A stretch of 64,000 nt of DNA from Ktedonobacter racemifer DSM 44963 (GCF_000178855.1 NZ_ADVG01000003.1:434001-498000); one strand, 5' to 3'; shown: positions 52,099-61,381, counted from the stretch's first letter. Numbers and translations are program-made. Notes: generated by a model from the letters alone, not told the origin.

Positions 52099-53301
52099 AT
52101 GTTCATTGTAACAGCAGTGATACAGGCGCTCGCGATGGCCTTGAGTATGTTCTGGGAGATTCTCTGGCCGCTTGTGCTTGGCTTTGCCCTTTCGGGGATT
52201 GTGCAGGCAGTTGTCTCACATAAAACGATGGCCCGGGCACTTGGAGGAGATTCCCCTAAAAATCTCTCTCTGGCAACGCTCTTTGGCATTGCCTCCAGTT
52301 CTTGCTCCTATGCAGCCGTGGCCCTGGCGCGCTCGATTTTCCAGAAAGGGGCAAGCTTTACCTCTGCCATGGTCTTTCAGTTGGCTTCGACCAATCTCGT
52401 TATTGAATTGGGAATCATTCTGATTGTGCTTATGGGCTGGCAATTTGCCGCTGCTGAGTATCTCGGTGGCCTGCTCATGGTCATCTTACTGGCCGTGATC
52501 TTTCGCTTGACACTGACACCGCGCCTGGTACAGCGAGCGAAAGAGCAGGCTGCCAAGGGCATGGAAGGTAGAATGGAGGGGCATGCCGCGATGGATATGA
52601 GTGTGGAGGGTGGATCGTTCTGGCAAAAGCTCTTCAGTGGCAAAGGCTTTACTGCGGTCAGTCACTACTTTGTGATGGACTGGGCCTCTGTTTGGATCGA
52701 CATTGCGCTTGGCCTCCTCATTGCTGGAGCGCTGGCAGCCTGGGTTCCCGAATCCTTCTGGCAAGCATTTTTCCTCTCCAACAATCCAACGCTGGCGAAG
52801 ATTGAAGGGCCACTCGTCGGACCACTCGTCGCCATCTTTAGCTTCGTCTGTTCCGTGGGCAATGTCCCGCTTGCAGCCGTCTTATGGAGAGGGGGCATTA
52901 GCTTTGGGGGCGTGGTCAGCTTCATCTTCGCGGATCTGATTATTCTACCCATCCTCGACATTTACCGCAAATACTACGGCTGGAAGATGATGGGCTATAT
53001 TCTGGTGACCTTCTATGTCACGATGGCTGTCGCGGGCTATGTAGTTGAATTCCTCTTTGCCGCTCTTGGGATTATTCCCCAGAACCGTAACGTGGCCGCG
53101 ATCACTGAAGGCTTTCAGTGGAACTATACCAGTATCCTCAACATCATCTTCCTGGTGCTGGCGGCGATCCTGATCATCCGCTTCCTGCGCACGGGTGGCC
53201 CCGCGATGCTCAAGATGATGAATAGCTCAGGACATGAAATGCCTTCGCATGGCGAAGATCATCACGCCATGCATGAGCACGAGCATGGGCATGCCTCCTA
53301 A
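52099..53301 (+). CDS. ArsP-like permease with His-rich C-terminus
   Basis: A 400-residue membrane protein of the ArsP_1/DUF318 permease family with about ten membrane segments. The conserved first-half motif GIASSSCSYAAVALA and second-half SVGNVPLAAVLW are present. Known members export trivalent organoarsenicals; others have no known substrate. The central loop is rich in Met and His (EGRMEGHAAMDM), and the last ~20 residues are a metal-binding-like tail (HGEDHHAMHEHEHGH). The start at 52099 follows GAAAGGAA. Neighbouring copA remnant, CsoR and a cupredoxin suggest a copper-related role; inference. Confidence 0.82.
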   Translation: MFIVTAVIQALAMALSMFWEILWPLVLGFALSGIVQAVVSHKTMARALGGDSPKNLSLATLFGIASSSCSYAAVALARSIFQKGASFTSAMVFQLASTNLVIELGIILIVLMGWQFAAAEYLGGLLMVILLAVIFRLTLTPRLVQRAKEQAAKGMEGRMEGHAAMDMSVEGGSFWQKLFSGKGFTAVSHYFVMDWASVWIDIALGLLIAGALAAWVPESFWQAFFLSNNPTLAKIEGPLVGPLVAIFSFVCSVGNVPLAAVLWRGGISFGGVVSFIFADLIILPILDIYRKYYGWKMMGYILVTFYVTMAVAGYVVEFLFAALGIIPQNRNVAAITEGFQWNYTSILNIIFLVLAAILIIRFLRTGGPAMLKMMNSSGHEMPSHGEDHHAMHEHEHGHAS

Positions 53302-53444
53302 TCCTACAGATGTAGATGATTGATAGAAGCGCTTTGACGCTTGTAATGGCAGAGTCATGCAAGGGCTTATCTTACGGACCTGCACGACAGAGTGGCTGAT
53401 GACCTCAAGCGCAACAATCGCTCCAGAGCTGTTGCCTCTTCCAC

Positions 53445-53711
53445 TTAACGGTTCCCCACCATACTGTAGAGTTGTAACAATTCCTGCTGGACCGCTTCAA
53501 GCTTTCCCTCTTTGATCCCCTCGGGAACACATCCCTTGAGATGCCCCTGAAGAATGTTATCTTCCAGATCTTCAATGGCTTTGCGTATCTCATAGGCCTG
53601 GCGCAAGATGTCGACGCAGTAGACATCTTCTTCCACCATCTTGCGGATCACACTCACACGCTGTTCAATCTCATTCAACCGATTCAAGGTATCATCTGTG
53701 TGTGTATGCAT
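53445..53711 (-). CDS. csoR: CsoR-family metal-sensing repressor
   Basis: An 88-residue helical repressor of the DUF156 family. The copper fingerprint is present: Cys in VYCVDILRQ, then His and Cys in LQGHLKGC, matching the Cys-His-Cys set of CsoR. The start at 53711 follows AAGGGGG; the longer frame to 53759 is not conserved. It releases DNA when it binds Cu(I). Its promoter region is upstream at 53712-53785. It lies convergent to the permease gene. Confidence 0.88.
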   Translation of the reverse strand: MHTHTDDTLNRLNEIEQRVSVIRKMVEEDVYCVDILRQAYEIRKAIEDLEDNILQGHLKGCVPEGIKEGKLEAVQQELLQLYSMVGNR

Positions 53712-53785
53712 GCCCAACCCCCTTGAATATATGTCTGTTCTGAGCTTTGAGTATAGCATGAGCAGGGATCACTCACAATGAGAAG

Positions 53786-53847
53786 AGATACATGGATACC
53801 ACCAGCATGGGCCATGTCTGTTCCATGCTGGTGGTATCCATGTATCT
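53786..53847. terminator. perfect 25-base hairpin between csoR and the IS607 remnant
   Basis: Arms 53786-53810 and 53823-53847 are exact complements (left starts AGATACATGGATACCACCAG) with a 12-base loop. It probably insulates csoR from transcription entering from the right. Confidence 0.65.
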
Positions 53848-53929
53848 TATGTTGTGACTGAGAGACTTCAATAGTTGATCAAAGCATAACCATCTATTGC
53901 AATGATTATCCTTCTCACTTTAACCTACG

Positions 53930-54110
53930 CCTGTTTACCAAACAGCGGACTAGGCGGGAGGATGCACTACGAGCATCCTATGCACCTCTCTCTACTGAGA
54001 GATGCTCACTCGTGAGATGATTCCAGGAACATCTCTGGGGGATCCCAGAAGCTCAACTGGACGGGAGGCCCGGCATCCTGGATCCTCTGCTGATTCTGCT
54101 GTTTCCACGC
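53930..54110 (-). ncRNA. candidate omega-RNA / right end of the IS607 element
   Basis: In IS200/IS605 and IS607 elements the TnpB guide RNA overlaps the tnpB 3' end and runs into the element end. Here the minus strand has consecutive hairpins after tnpB: CTCTC-AGTA-GAGAG and GGATGC-TCGTAGT-GCATCC. The location and structure fit, but the exact borders cannot be set from sequence alone. Confidence 0.35.
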
Positions 54111-55371
54111 TTCATGCCGCGTCATGAGGAGCGCCTTGACCTCCGAAGTCGAGCGACATGCCGCCAGTTTCCGATCCCCCCAGCGTCCCGCGAGCGTCTG
54201 TGCGGCTTTGCGGTCGGCCTGGTCTGCGTAACCACAGACCAGGCACTTGAAGGTTTTCTGGTTCGGCCGATTAGCGCGATCGACATAATGGCAGCGGGGG
54301 GCATTCCTGAGAGGAATAGGCGGCTCGGACCGTGTGGGCTGCCATGCCCTGTTTGGCGGCGGCCCAGGCCAGCTGCTCTGGGATATGCCCCAGGTGAGAA
54401 GCATACAGATAACTGTTCATCACCCTTGCTTTGAAGCGCATCGAGGCCACATTGAGGTCCTCATAAATGAGTCTGGCATCTCGATGATCTTTGACCAACG
54501 CATTGACCGCCCGGTTGATCTCTTGCTTGACGTGACGGCTCAAGCGTTGCGACGTTTCAGAACTTGTCGAAGGAAGCTTGCCCTTTGGGACGCCTTTCTT
54601 TTCCAGACAGGCTCGCAGTTTCGCCTTGCGGCGACGCTTTTCCCGATCGTGCTTGTGCTGTCGGGCCATCTTGCCATGAAAACTGCCATACGCTTTATTG
54701 GTGGAGGTCGTGAGGAAATGGGCAATGCCCACATCGACGCCTACTGTAGGGGCGTCAGGCTTGGTTTGAAGAGGAACGTCCTCGTCAAAGGAGAGCGTCA
54801 GCCACCAGACTCCATTGCGCTTGTGAAGTGTTGTGGATGTATTGAGCGTGCGGCCTTCGAGTACTCGTTTGTGATAGGAGGCGAGTTTGACTGGGACTCG
54901 AAGCGGATTCCCGACATCTAAGGTGGACACGCGCAGCCAGTAGTCGAACGTGGAGTCCTCCGACTTCTCGACCACCACCACGTTGACATTGGCTTGGATG
55001 ACTGGCACACGCAGCACAGGGAGATCCCATTCGGTCCAGGTCGGTTCGCGGCGTTTGAAGGCGGACATCCGGCCTTCCGCCTGAGCCTTGGCCTGAGCGT
55101 AATCAGCCACATCTTCCAGGTACGCCTGATAGGCGTTCGCTCGATTCGTGCGAACGCTTTTGGCAATGCCTGCGGCTTGCTGTATTGCCACTCGATGCAA
55201 GCGGTCGGAAAGATCGGTTTTGAAGACGGTTTCTTGGTACTTGTCCGGGCTTGTCTCGGCCTCGCAAAACAGGGTGGTGTACTGTTGGCACAGCGGCAAG
55301 TAAACCGCCACAAGCTGATCGAGCGCCTCAAGTTTGCCAGGATTGGCCTCAATGAGACGGATATGGGTCAC
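54006..55371 (-). pseudogene. tnpB: IS607-type tnpB (RNA-guided nuclease) with one frameshift
   Basis: Two overlapping frames together make a complete TnpB of about 454 residues. The first (from ATG 55371) has the RuvC Asp in TVGVDVGIAHF and the Glu in LIYEDLNVASM. At a run of six G (54296-54301, plus strand) the frame changes; with five, it would read SSQECPRCHYVDR, giving the zinc finger CPRC ... CLVCGY and the last Asp region ADQADRKAAQTLA. All three catalytic residues are kept. The gene is one base away from intact, so decay is recent, or the shift is programmed. Confidence 0.85.
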
Positions 55372-55425
55372 CGCTCGAGTGATGGTCTGCTCGTCTTCTT
55401 TTTGCGCTTGCGCTTTTTTTTCTCA

Positions 55426-55643
55426 TCAAGCGAGGCTTTTTGGGGCTTCTTGCTCACGGGCGGGTCCATTCTGCTGCAAAGCCGCTAGCACTTGTTCCGT
55501 CTTGCGTTTGGCTCGTCTGCGACCATAAAGACGAGCGCAAAACGAGGGAATGATGCTGATAAAATCGCCCATGAGATCATCGTCGGCGGTATCAGCGGTG
55601 TTGACGATGACCAGTTTCCGTCCTTGCATAGCCAACAAGGTCT
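55426..55643 (-). pseudogene. tnpA: C-terminal remnant of IS607 serine recombinase TnpA
   Basis: The frame MQGRKLVIVNTADTADDDLM then FCARLYGRRRAKRKTEQVL matches the C-terminal part of IS607-family TnpA resolvases. The N-terminal helix-turn-helix and catalytic serine are missing, so the element cannot move by itself. It stops 55 bases before tnpB. Confidence 0.8.
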
Positions 55644-55682
55644 GAATATACCTTCCTTTTTGCAGGAAAGAAAAAATGAGGA

Positions 55683-56120
55683 TTACTTACTGATATGAAC
55701 ATCTTGCTTCATTCCAGCTTCATAATGCCCTGGAAGATAGCATACGAATTCAGGCTGAGTTCCAGCAGAAAATGATGGGAACGTCACGGAGAGTGTTTTG
55801 GTCTCCCCAGGATGAATCGTGTCAATGGTCGCGAGCGCCATTTTGTCCATATCGCCCATTGGCATCCCGTTCATCGCCCCTTCGGAGGATGGCATGATCA
55901 TAAACTCATGATCCGTCTTGCCCGTATTTGTGACTGAAAACTGATAGGCTGTGCCTGGTTGAAACGTGGAAACAGATGTCTCAATCTTAAACTCAGAAAG
56001 GGTCACATCAATCTTGTGCGAGCCCGAGGTACTCGTGGAACTTCCACATCCAACTATAACAAGAGCAAGAATGAGCAACAGAACGCAAGCAAGAGAACGC
56101 TTCACAAGAAACTCCTTCAA
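55683..56120 (-). CDS. cupredoxin-like copper-binding lipoprotein
   Basis: A 145-residue secreted protein. The signal peptide ends in a lipobox (VIVGCG), leaving Cys25. The remainder is a plastocyanin-like beta-sandwich with type-1 copper ligands: His in KTDHEFMIM and Cys, His and Met in FVCYLPGHYEAGM. A Met-rich loop (MNGMPMGDMDKM) may also bind Cu(I). It would bind or carry copper at the outer face of the membrane, in line with csoR and the copA remnant nearby. Confidence 0.88.
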   Translation of the reverse strand: MKEFLVKRSLACVLLLILALVIVGCGSSTSTSGSHKIDVTLSEFKIETSVSTFQPGTAYQFSVTNTGKTDHEFMIMPSSEGAMNGMPMGDMDKMALATIDTIHPGETKTLSVTFPSFSAGTQPEFVCYLPGHYEAGMKQDVHISK

Positions 56121-56262
56121 TTTTCAAAAAATGATATCATCTCTGTTATCTTATGCTTCACGAAAAGAAGAAACGACGGATATAATCAGATGCGATAGAG
56201 AATGCACGAGAGTAGCTCGCATCAGCTTTCCTCTACGCTTCTGCTCTTTCTCCTCTCCCTTT

Positions 56263-56285
56263 ACCCATACCCGGTGGGTATGGGT
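56263..56285. promoter_or_regulatory. palindrome ACCCATACCC-GGT-GGGTATGGGT, candidate metal-regulator operator
   Basis: Perfect ten-base arms around three bases, between the divergent cupredoxin and ArsR-family genes. The C-run/G-run layout resembles CsoR-type operators; control by the ArsR protein is also possible. Confidence 0.6.
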
Positions 56286-56477
56286 ATTCCTCCCTATGAT
56301 ACTACCTCATGAGTGATGGCGCTGTCAACCCCTCTATGGGGGGTAGAGGAACGTTTTCAGGCGAGGAAGACGACAGAAAGGCATATTTCTTTCATTCAGA
56401 GGAACGCTCGCTCTTGACGGTTCTCTACATCCTTGCTAGTATATGAGCACATATTCACATAGAAAGAAGAAGCTGGC

Positions 56478-56858
56478 ATGACGAAGAGAGATACACTTCA
56501 AGCTATCGATGCGGAAGCAGTTGAAGCATCTCGCGTCGAGGCGCTTCCCGAAGCCCACCTTCAAATGATCGTCGAGACCTTTCAAGCACTCTCCGATCCT
56601 ACGCGCGCTCGCATTCTCTATGCCCTGATCCAGCGCCCTATGTGTGTCCGTGATCTTGCCATTCTTGTTGGTGTCTCCCCATCTGGGGTTTCGCATCAAC
56701 TACGTTTTTTACGAGATCGCCGCCTGGTCAAATCACAGCGCGACGGCAATACCATCTACTACCAGGTAGATGACCACCATGTAGCCGCCCTTTTCAAAGA
56801 AGCCGACTATCATATCGATCATGTCAGGCGTGGGATTCCTGATCATCCCTATCCATGA
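56478..56858 (+). CDS. ArsR/SmtB-family metal-responsive repressor
   Basis: A 126-residue winged-helix protein. The DNA-binding helix-turn-helix is RDLAILVGVSPSGVSHQLRFL. The C-terminal helix has DDHHVAALFKEADYHIDH, the alpha-5 Asp/His metal site of SmtB/CzrA-type zinc or nickel/cobalt sensors. A Cys in RPMCVRDL is also at the alpha-3 position. The gene is divergent from the cupredoxin with a palindrome between them. Metal identity is uncertain. Confidence 0.88.
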   Translation: MTKRDTLQAIDAEAVEASRVEALPEAHLQMIVETFQALSDPTRARILYALIQRPMCVRDLAILVGVSPSGVSHQLRFLRDRRLVKSQRDGNTIYYQVDDHHVAALFKEADYHIDHVRRGIPDHPYP

Positions 56859-56981
56859 GAGCCATAGCTCTTCCCACCCATACCTCAGGCGGCTCTCGCC
56901 TCTTTTTTGCGGCTCTACCTGAACAAGTGAGCACATAGTCAATAAAAAACTGATAGAGAGAAACCAAGGGAGTGCAATGTT

Positions 56982-57692
56982 ATGCAGGTTCTTCAGGCCC
57001 CCAAAGCAGGTTCCATCATGGCTATTGCCGCCCATCCCGATGATATTGAAAGTTGGTGCGCGGGGACACTGGCACAGGCGATTGACCAGGGTGCAACAGT
57101 GCGCCTCCTGCTCGTGACATCTGGTGAGCATGGCTCTTCTGATAGAGCCATGCAGGCACATAAGGTAGCGGCTCAGCGCGAGAAAGAGGCACAAAAGGCG
57201 GCCACTATCCTTGGTCTGGCTGATGTTGTCTTTTTGCACTACCCGGATGGAGACGTCGAGGATACGCATACGCTACGTGCCAGTCTGGTGGAATGGGTTC
57301 GCCGCTGGCAGCCATCGGCGCTATTCACCCACGATCCAGAGCATCCGTATCCTGCCTATCTCTGTCACCGGGATCATCGCATTGTTGGTCGCGCGGCCCT
57401 GGATGCCGTCTATCCATTGGCTCGTGATCACCTGGCTTTTGTGGAACAGATACAGAGTGGGCTCAGCCCACATAGGGTCAGCGAGGTCTGGCTCTTTGCG
57501 AGCAATACAGCCGAGAGCTATGTAGATATTACGGCTGGATTTGAGCGCAAGCTGGCCGCGCGCCTGGCACATGTGAGTCAAACGCCTGATCCTGTTGCTC
57601 TGGCTATGGGGTGGCGGGCACGTTCGGCTGCCATAGGCAAGTGTGCCAACCTCGAACTCGCGGAAGCCTTTACGCGGCTTGAGCTGGACTGA
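56982..57692 (+). CDS. PIG-L/LmbE family deacetylase
   Basis: A 236-residue zinc-dependent deacetylase. The family motif AAHPDDIE at residues 16-23 carries the zinc ligands and catalytic Asp; the third ligand is in YLCHRDHRIV. Family members deacetylate N-acetylglucosaminyl conjugates, as in mycothiol or bacillithiol synthesis. It lies three bases from the MFS gene, so the two are cotranscribed. Confidence 0.88.
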   Translation: MQVLQAPKAGSIMAIAAHPDDIESWCAGTLAQAIDQGATVRLLLVTSGEHGSSDRAMQAHKVAAQREKEAQKAATILGLADVVFLHYPDGDVEDTHTLRASLVEWVRRWQPSALFTHDPEHPYPAYLCHRDHRIVGRAALDAVYPLARDHLAFVEQIQSGLSPHRVSEVWLFASNTAESYVDITAGFERKLAARLAHVSQTPDPVALAMGWRARSAAIGKCANLELAEAFTRLELD

Positions 57693-57695
57693 GGC

Positions 57696-58979
57696 ATGCT
57701 GATGAAGAAACAGGAAGCGCCCTCTCTTGCAGTAGATGCCCCTTGCTCTCAGCAGACGCCTCCATCCAAAGGTTGGCTGTACGGGATACTGGGCGCGCTC
57801 TTTCTTTCTAATAGCGGAACGGCCTTACAACTGGCTGCTCAGGCATGGTTTGTGTGGAGCATCTCTCACCGCCCTGCCATGGTAGGGCTTCTAGGACTGG
57901 TTCAGGCAACACCATTGCTCGGTGTTCCCTTGCTGGGAGGCTTGCTGGCAGATCGCTTTCCACGGCAACGTCTCCTGTTCGTGACACAGGGCTGCTTAGC
58001 GCTACTTGCCACTCTCATGGGAAGCCTGGCGCTCGCTGGCTTACTCTCGCTTTCACTGACGCTCGTGTGTGCAGGCGTTCTGGCGTCCGTGAGCGCCCTG
58101 GACAATCCTGTTCGCCAGGTCTATCTGCCCGGTGTGGTCGGGATAGACCAGCGAAAACGCGTGGTAGGACTCAATGCACTCACCTACAATGTCGGGGCGA
58201 TTGTGGGCCCGGCTCTAGCAGGGCTATTTCTCCCCCTCGTTGGCGTAGGCTGGTGTTTTCTGCTCAATGCGCTCTCCTACCTTGCGGTCATTGCCTGGCT
58301 TCTTACAGGACCGGTGGCCTCTCCTCGTTCTGTCCACATACAGCAGGAACAGGGATCGCAGAAAAGAGGCGCTCGCCATAATCTGGCATCGACCTGTTCT
58401 GCACTGATGCTGGTCGCAGTGGTGAGTCTGCTCGGACGTTCCTACCCCACAGTGTTGTCCATTGTGGTTAGCAGAACCTGGAGCGGTGGTGCACAGACGT
58501 ATGGTCTGCTCGCAGCCCTTCCTGGTGTAGGGGCAGCGTTGGCAGCCATCATAGTCGTGTGGCTCCTTGGACAGCGTCAGCGGGCGCATTCACCCTGGAT
58601 TGGAGGCGTATTGCTAGGCATCGCACTGACCTGTGTTGGGATGGCAAGGTCTCTCGTTTTCGCGGGTGGTGCGTTGCTGGTAACAGGTGGGCTTGCCACA
58701 GCAACGATGACGCTGCTCAATGCGAACATCCAGAAAACAGTCCCCAATGAGATACGTGGTCGCGTCATGAGTCTCTATACCTGGCTTGCTGCGGGCATGC
58801 CCATGTTGGGAGGGTGGCTCCTGGGGACGCTGATGGAGCGATTTTCACCTCAAAACATGCTTGTGATAAGTGGTATCGCCCTCATAGTGGGCACACTGCT
58901 CATCAGTGGGCAAAAAACGGGAAACCAATTGACACACACTCTCCTGGAAAGAGCTATCCACAATGACCAGGATGCTTAA
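57696..58979 (+). CDS. MFS transporter (enterobactin exporter EntS-like)
   Basis: A 427-residue membrane protein with about 12 hydrophobic segments. MFS motifs: GGLLADRFPRQRLL in loop 2-3 and NEIRGRVMSLYTWLAAG in the second half. The layout fits the MFS_3/EntS subgroup. It is coupled to the PIG-L gene and may export a small molecule that the deacetylase helps to make; inference. Confidence 0.87.
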   Translation: MLMKKQEAPSLAVDAPCSQQTPPSKGWLYGILGALFLSNSGTALQLAAQAWFVWSISHRPAMVGLLGLVQATPLLGVPLLGGLLADRFPRQRLLFVTQGCLALLATLMGSLALAGLLSLSLTLVCAGVLASVSALDNPVRQVYLPGVVGIDQRKRVVGLNALTYNVGAIVGPALAGLFLPLVGVGWCFLLNALSYLAVIAWLLTGPVASPRSVHIQQEQGSQKRGARHNLASTCSALMLVAVVSLLGRSYPTVLSIVVSRTWSGGAQTYGLLAALPGVGAALAAIIVVWLLGQRQRAHSPWIGGVLLGIALTCVGMARSLVFAGGALLVTGGLATATMTLLNANIQKTVPNEIRGRVMSLYTWLAAGMPMLGGWLLGTLMERFSPQNMLVISGIALIVGTLLISGQKTGNQLTHTLLERAIHNDQDA

Positions 58980-59079
58980 AACACCTGACACACCAGTCAG
59001 AATCCCTCTTCGCCGGGGCCGGTGTCGACAATTGCTGATCATGTTCTCTGTCATTGAACCAGAACTGATTATCACAAGC

Positions 59080-59142
59080 AACAAAGGAGGTAATATCCAT
59101 CGGAGGCAATACCCATCGTTGATGGATATTGCCTCCTTTGTT
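59080..59142 (+). terminator. long hairpin terminator
   Basis: Twenty-two-base arms (left 59080-59101 starts AACAAAGGAGG, right 59121-59142) with one mismatch. The loop holds a further copy of the repeated GGAGG-N-AATA-N-CCATC unit. Confidence 0.7.
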
Positions 59143-59149
59143 AAAAGAA

Positions 59150-59644
59150 AAAAGAAAATCCCTTACCGTGCAAATCCGTTCCGTTGCTCCTCAAAGGCCA
59201 AATAGAAAATAGCCCTGGATATCCAGGGCTACGTGCTACTTTGAGTGTCATCGGGTAGTGCCGTGTTCTCTTCGCACAGGGGTACAATACGTGCAATTTC
59301 ACTCACATTCCTTCTACCTAGAGTATACTGAGCAAGCAAAAGGCCCCGGAGCGCAACCAGAGCCTTTTGCCCACCAATTTGGGCAAACTTTGAGAGAACA
59401 AGAATCAGTATAGTGGCTAAGTACAAGAGTTCGCTTCCCTATGCTGCTTGTCATGATCGAACCAGGGAAGATCCCCATCCAAGATGAAATCTTCTCCTGG
59501 TTCTCACGTGCATGAACAGCATTCCATTGCTGGCTTTGCCTGGCCAGCAACTACTCGGAGAGATCTCTGGCAGGTTGTTCGTGCCATGCTTGAAAGCAGG
59601 CTATTCTAGGATCAACGTATTCCGCGTGAGCGCCTCGTGCGCTT
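59150..59644. other. gene-free stretch
   Basis: Only short frames on both strands without RBS or family features. Small inverted repeats (such as TTTGCCCA-CCAAT-TTGGGCAAA at 59366-59387) are present. No function seen. Confidence 0.45.
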
Positions 59645-60523
59645 TCACTCCTTGCGCCTGACTTCTACCTGACCATCACGAACTCGCACATCATAACGAG
59701 GGGCATTGACGGTGGCTGGCCCAGTGAGCACTCGCCCATCACGTAGACAGAAACGAGACCCATGCCAGGGACACTCCACAATCGCTCCTTGTAGTGTCCC
59801 CTCGTCGAGGGGAGCCCCTGCATGGGGACAGGTTGCAGAGATCGCATACCACTGTTCTCCCAGCCGAAGAACGAGGACTGGGACACCAGCCGCGGTCACC
59901 CGATAGAGCTTATTTTCTTCGACCTCTTCTGCTGAGAGCACCGCTTCATACTGTTCACTTCCCGCTTCCCAGGCAGTGTGATTGACACCAGTCCCTTTGA
60001 CAAAGACAAGATCGCCTCCCAGATAGGCCGCATACATGACAGCGGCTAACCCAACCAAGCCGAGTACCGCTGCAGGAAGGCTTTCACCCGAAGATTGCAA
60101 GAAACGCAGTACCAAGGAAGCAAGATAGAGAAGGGTCGCAGTCGCATTGAAGACGGCGTGATACAGCCCCACCCGTCGTTCTGCTCCATAGGTATCACTC
60201 CAATCGGTCAATCCAGTCACGATTGCACCAAACGCCGCAAGAAGGCCGAGCAGAACGGTGACCTCCGCACTACGAGCAGCCCAGGCAAAAGCATTAGGTC
60301 CGATGATCCAAAGCACATCAAAGATAGCCGTGAGCAGCCAGGCAGTGATAGGAACATCAGTGAGCGCCGGATGCAGGGGATGCCCCAACCAGGTCCCAGT
60401 GAGGAAGCTTTTGAGGTGCCGAGGCGGTGTGCGCTGCGCTCCCACCAGAATCTGGATGAGGTGCTGCAATTTCTCACTCAACCGTTCTACAAATGGTGAT
60501 GATGCAGGAGGGGTTTCGTCCAT
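59645..60523 (-). CDS. DUF2231 membrane domain fused to Rieske [2Fe-2S] domain
   Basis: A 292-residue protein. Residues ~40-180 form four membrane segments of the DUF2231 type (GHPLHPALTDVPITAWL is its mark). Residues ~195-290 are a Rieske ferredoxin domain with cluster ligands in CPHAGAPL and CPWHGSRF. It should be a membrane-bound electron carrier. It is divergent from a SufR-like Fe-S regulator, and repeats between them suggest control by cluster status. Confidence 0.9.
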   Translation of the reverse strand: MDETPPASSPFVERLSEKLQHLIQILVGAQRTPPRHLKSFLTGTWLGHPLHPALTDVPITAWLLTAIFDVLWIIGPNAFAWAARSAEVTVLLGLLAAFGAIVTGLTDWSDTYGAERRVGLYHAVFNATATLLYLASLVLRFLQSSGESLPAAVLGLVGLAAVMYAAYLGGDLVFVKGTGVNHTAWEAGSEQYEAVLSAEEVEENKLYRVTAAGVPVLVLRLGEQWYAISATCPHAGAPLDEGTLQGAIVECPWHGSRFCLRDGRVLTGPATVNAPRYDVRVRDGQVEVRRKE

Positions 60524-60622
60524 GATATCTTACTCCTCTCGTGTGCCTCATAACGTCATAACCAAGAAGTCAGTCAACAACCCGAATGGGTCCTTGTCTA
60601 TCTCTATACCATAGATCGAGAA

Positions 60623-60657
60623 GAAAGTCAAATAATTCCTTGACTTTCTTGACTTTC
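60623..60657. promoter_or_regulatory. operator candidate: GAAAGTCAA inverted repeat and a tandem copy
   Basis: GAAAGTCAA (60623-60631) is followed by its complement TTGACTTTC at 60640-60648 and again at 60649-60657. It lies about 45-75 bases before the SufR-like gene and opposite the Rieske gene. Confidence 0.6.
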
Positions 60658-60699
60658 TTGTTGGTAGCGTGATAGAGTGAGAGAGAAGGGAAAGAAGAT

Positions 60700-61332
60700 A
60701 TGCAGCAGACACCAGAGGACACTTCCTTTTTGAGCAGTACTCGCGGGAAACTGGTCAGACTCTTGCGTCGATCCAGTCATACAGTAGAAGAGTTAGCCGA
60801 GCGGCTTGGTCTCACAGACAACGCGATCCGTGCGCAACTCACGGTATTGGAACGAGATGGGTTAGTCCAGCAACAGGGACAGCGTCGGAGCCGTAGTAAG
60901 CCTGCAACGCTCTATGCTCTTACCCCAGCCGCTGAGGGGCGCTTCCCCAAAGCCTATGGTCTGGTGTTACATCAGCTTCTAGAGACACTCACTGACCACC
61001 TGACCACTGAGGAGATTGACCTGTTGATGCGAACAACGGGTCGTCGCCTTGCAGCCTTGTGGCCTTCCTCGCCAGAAGAGCCAGCACCTCGTCTGGAGCG
61101 AGCACTTGCGCTCCTTGATGCTCTGGGTGGGCTGGCAGAGTTGGAACAAGGCGAGAACATATACATCATCCGTGGCTATCGCTGCCCATTGGCAGCAGTT
61201 GTGCCGGGGCATCCAGAAGTGTGCCACCTTCTGAGCACAATGCTTTCAGAGGTCATTGGAACCTCTGTCCAGGATCAGTGTGATGGGAGGAAGGCAGCTC
61301 CCTGTTGTTTCATCATTCATGGTATGGCGTGA
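60700..61332 (+). CDS. SufR-like iron-sulfur winged-helix regulator
   Basis: A 210-residue regulator. The helix-turn-helix is TVEELAERLGLTDNAIRAQLTVL. The C-terminal part has a cysteine set in YRCPLAAV, EVCHLL, DQC and APCCF, spaced as in SufR Fe-S cluster binding repressors. In cyanobacteria SufR controls Fe-S assembly genes; here it is next to a Rieske protein, and no suf genes are in the window. AAGGGAAAG precedes the ATG. Confidence 0.82.
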   Translation: MQQTPEDTSFLSSTRGKLVRLLRRSSHTVEELAERLGLTDNAIRAQLTVLERDGLVQQQGQRRSRSKPATLYALTPAAEGRFPKAYGLVLHQLLETLTDHLTTEEIDLLMRTTGRRLAALWPSSPEEPAPRLERALALLDALGGLAELEQGENIYIIRGYRCPLAAVVPGHPEVCHLLSTMLSEVIGTSVQDQCDGRKAAPCCFIIHGMA

Positions 61333-61381
61333 TCTGAAGAGCATAGTACCTCTTTGGACTTAAGTTTGGGTGAAGATTATT

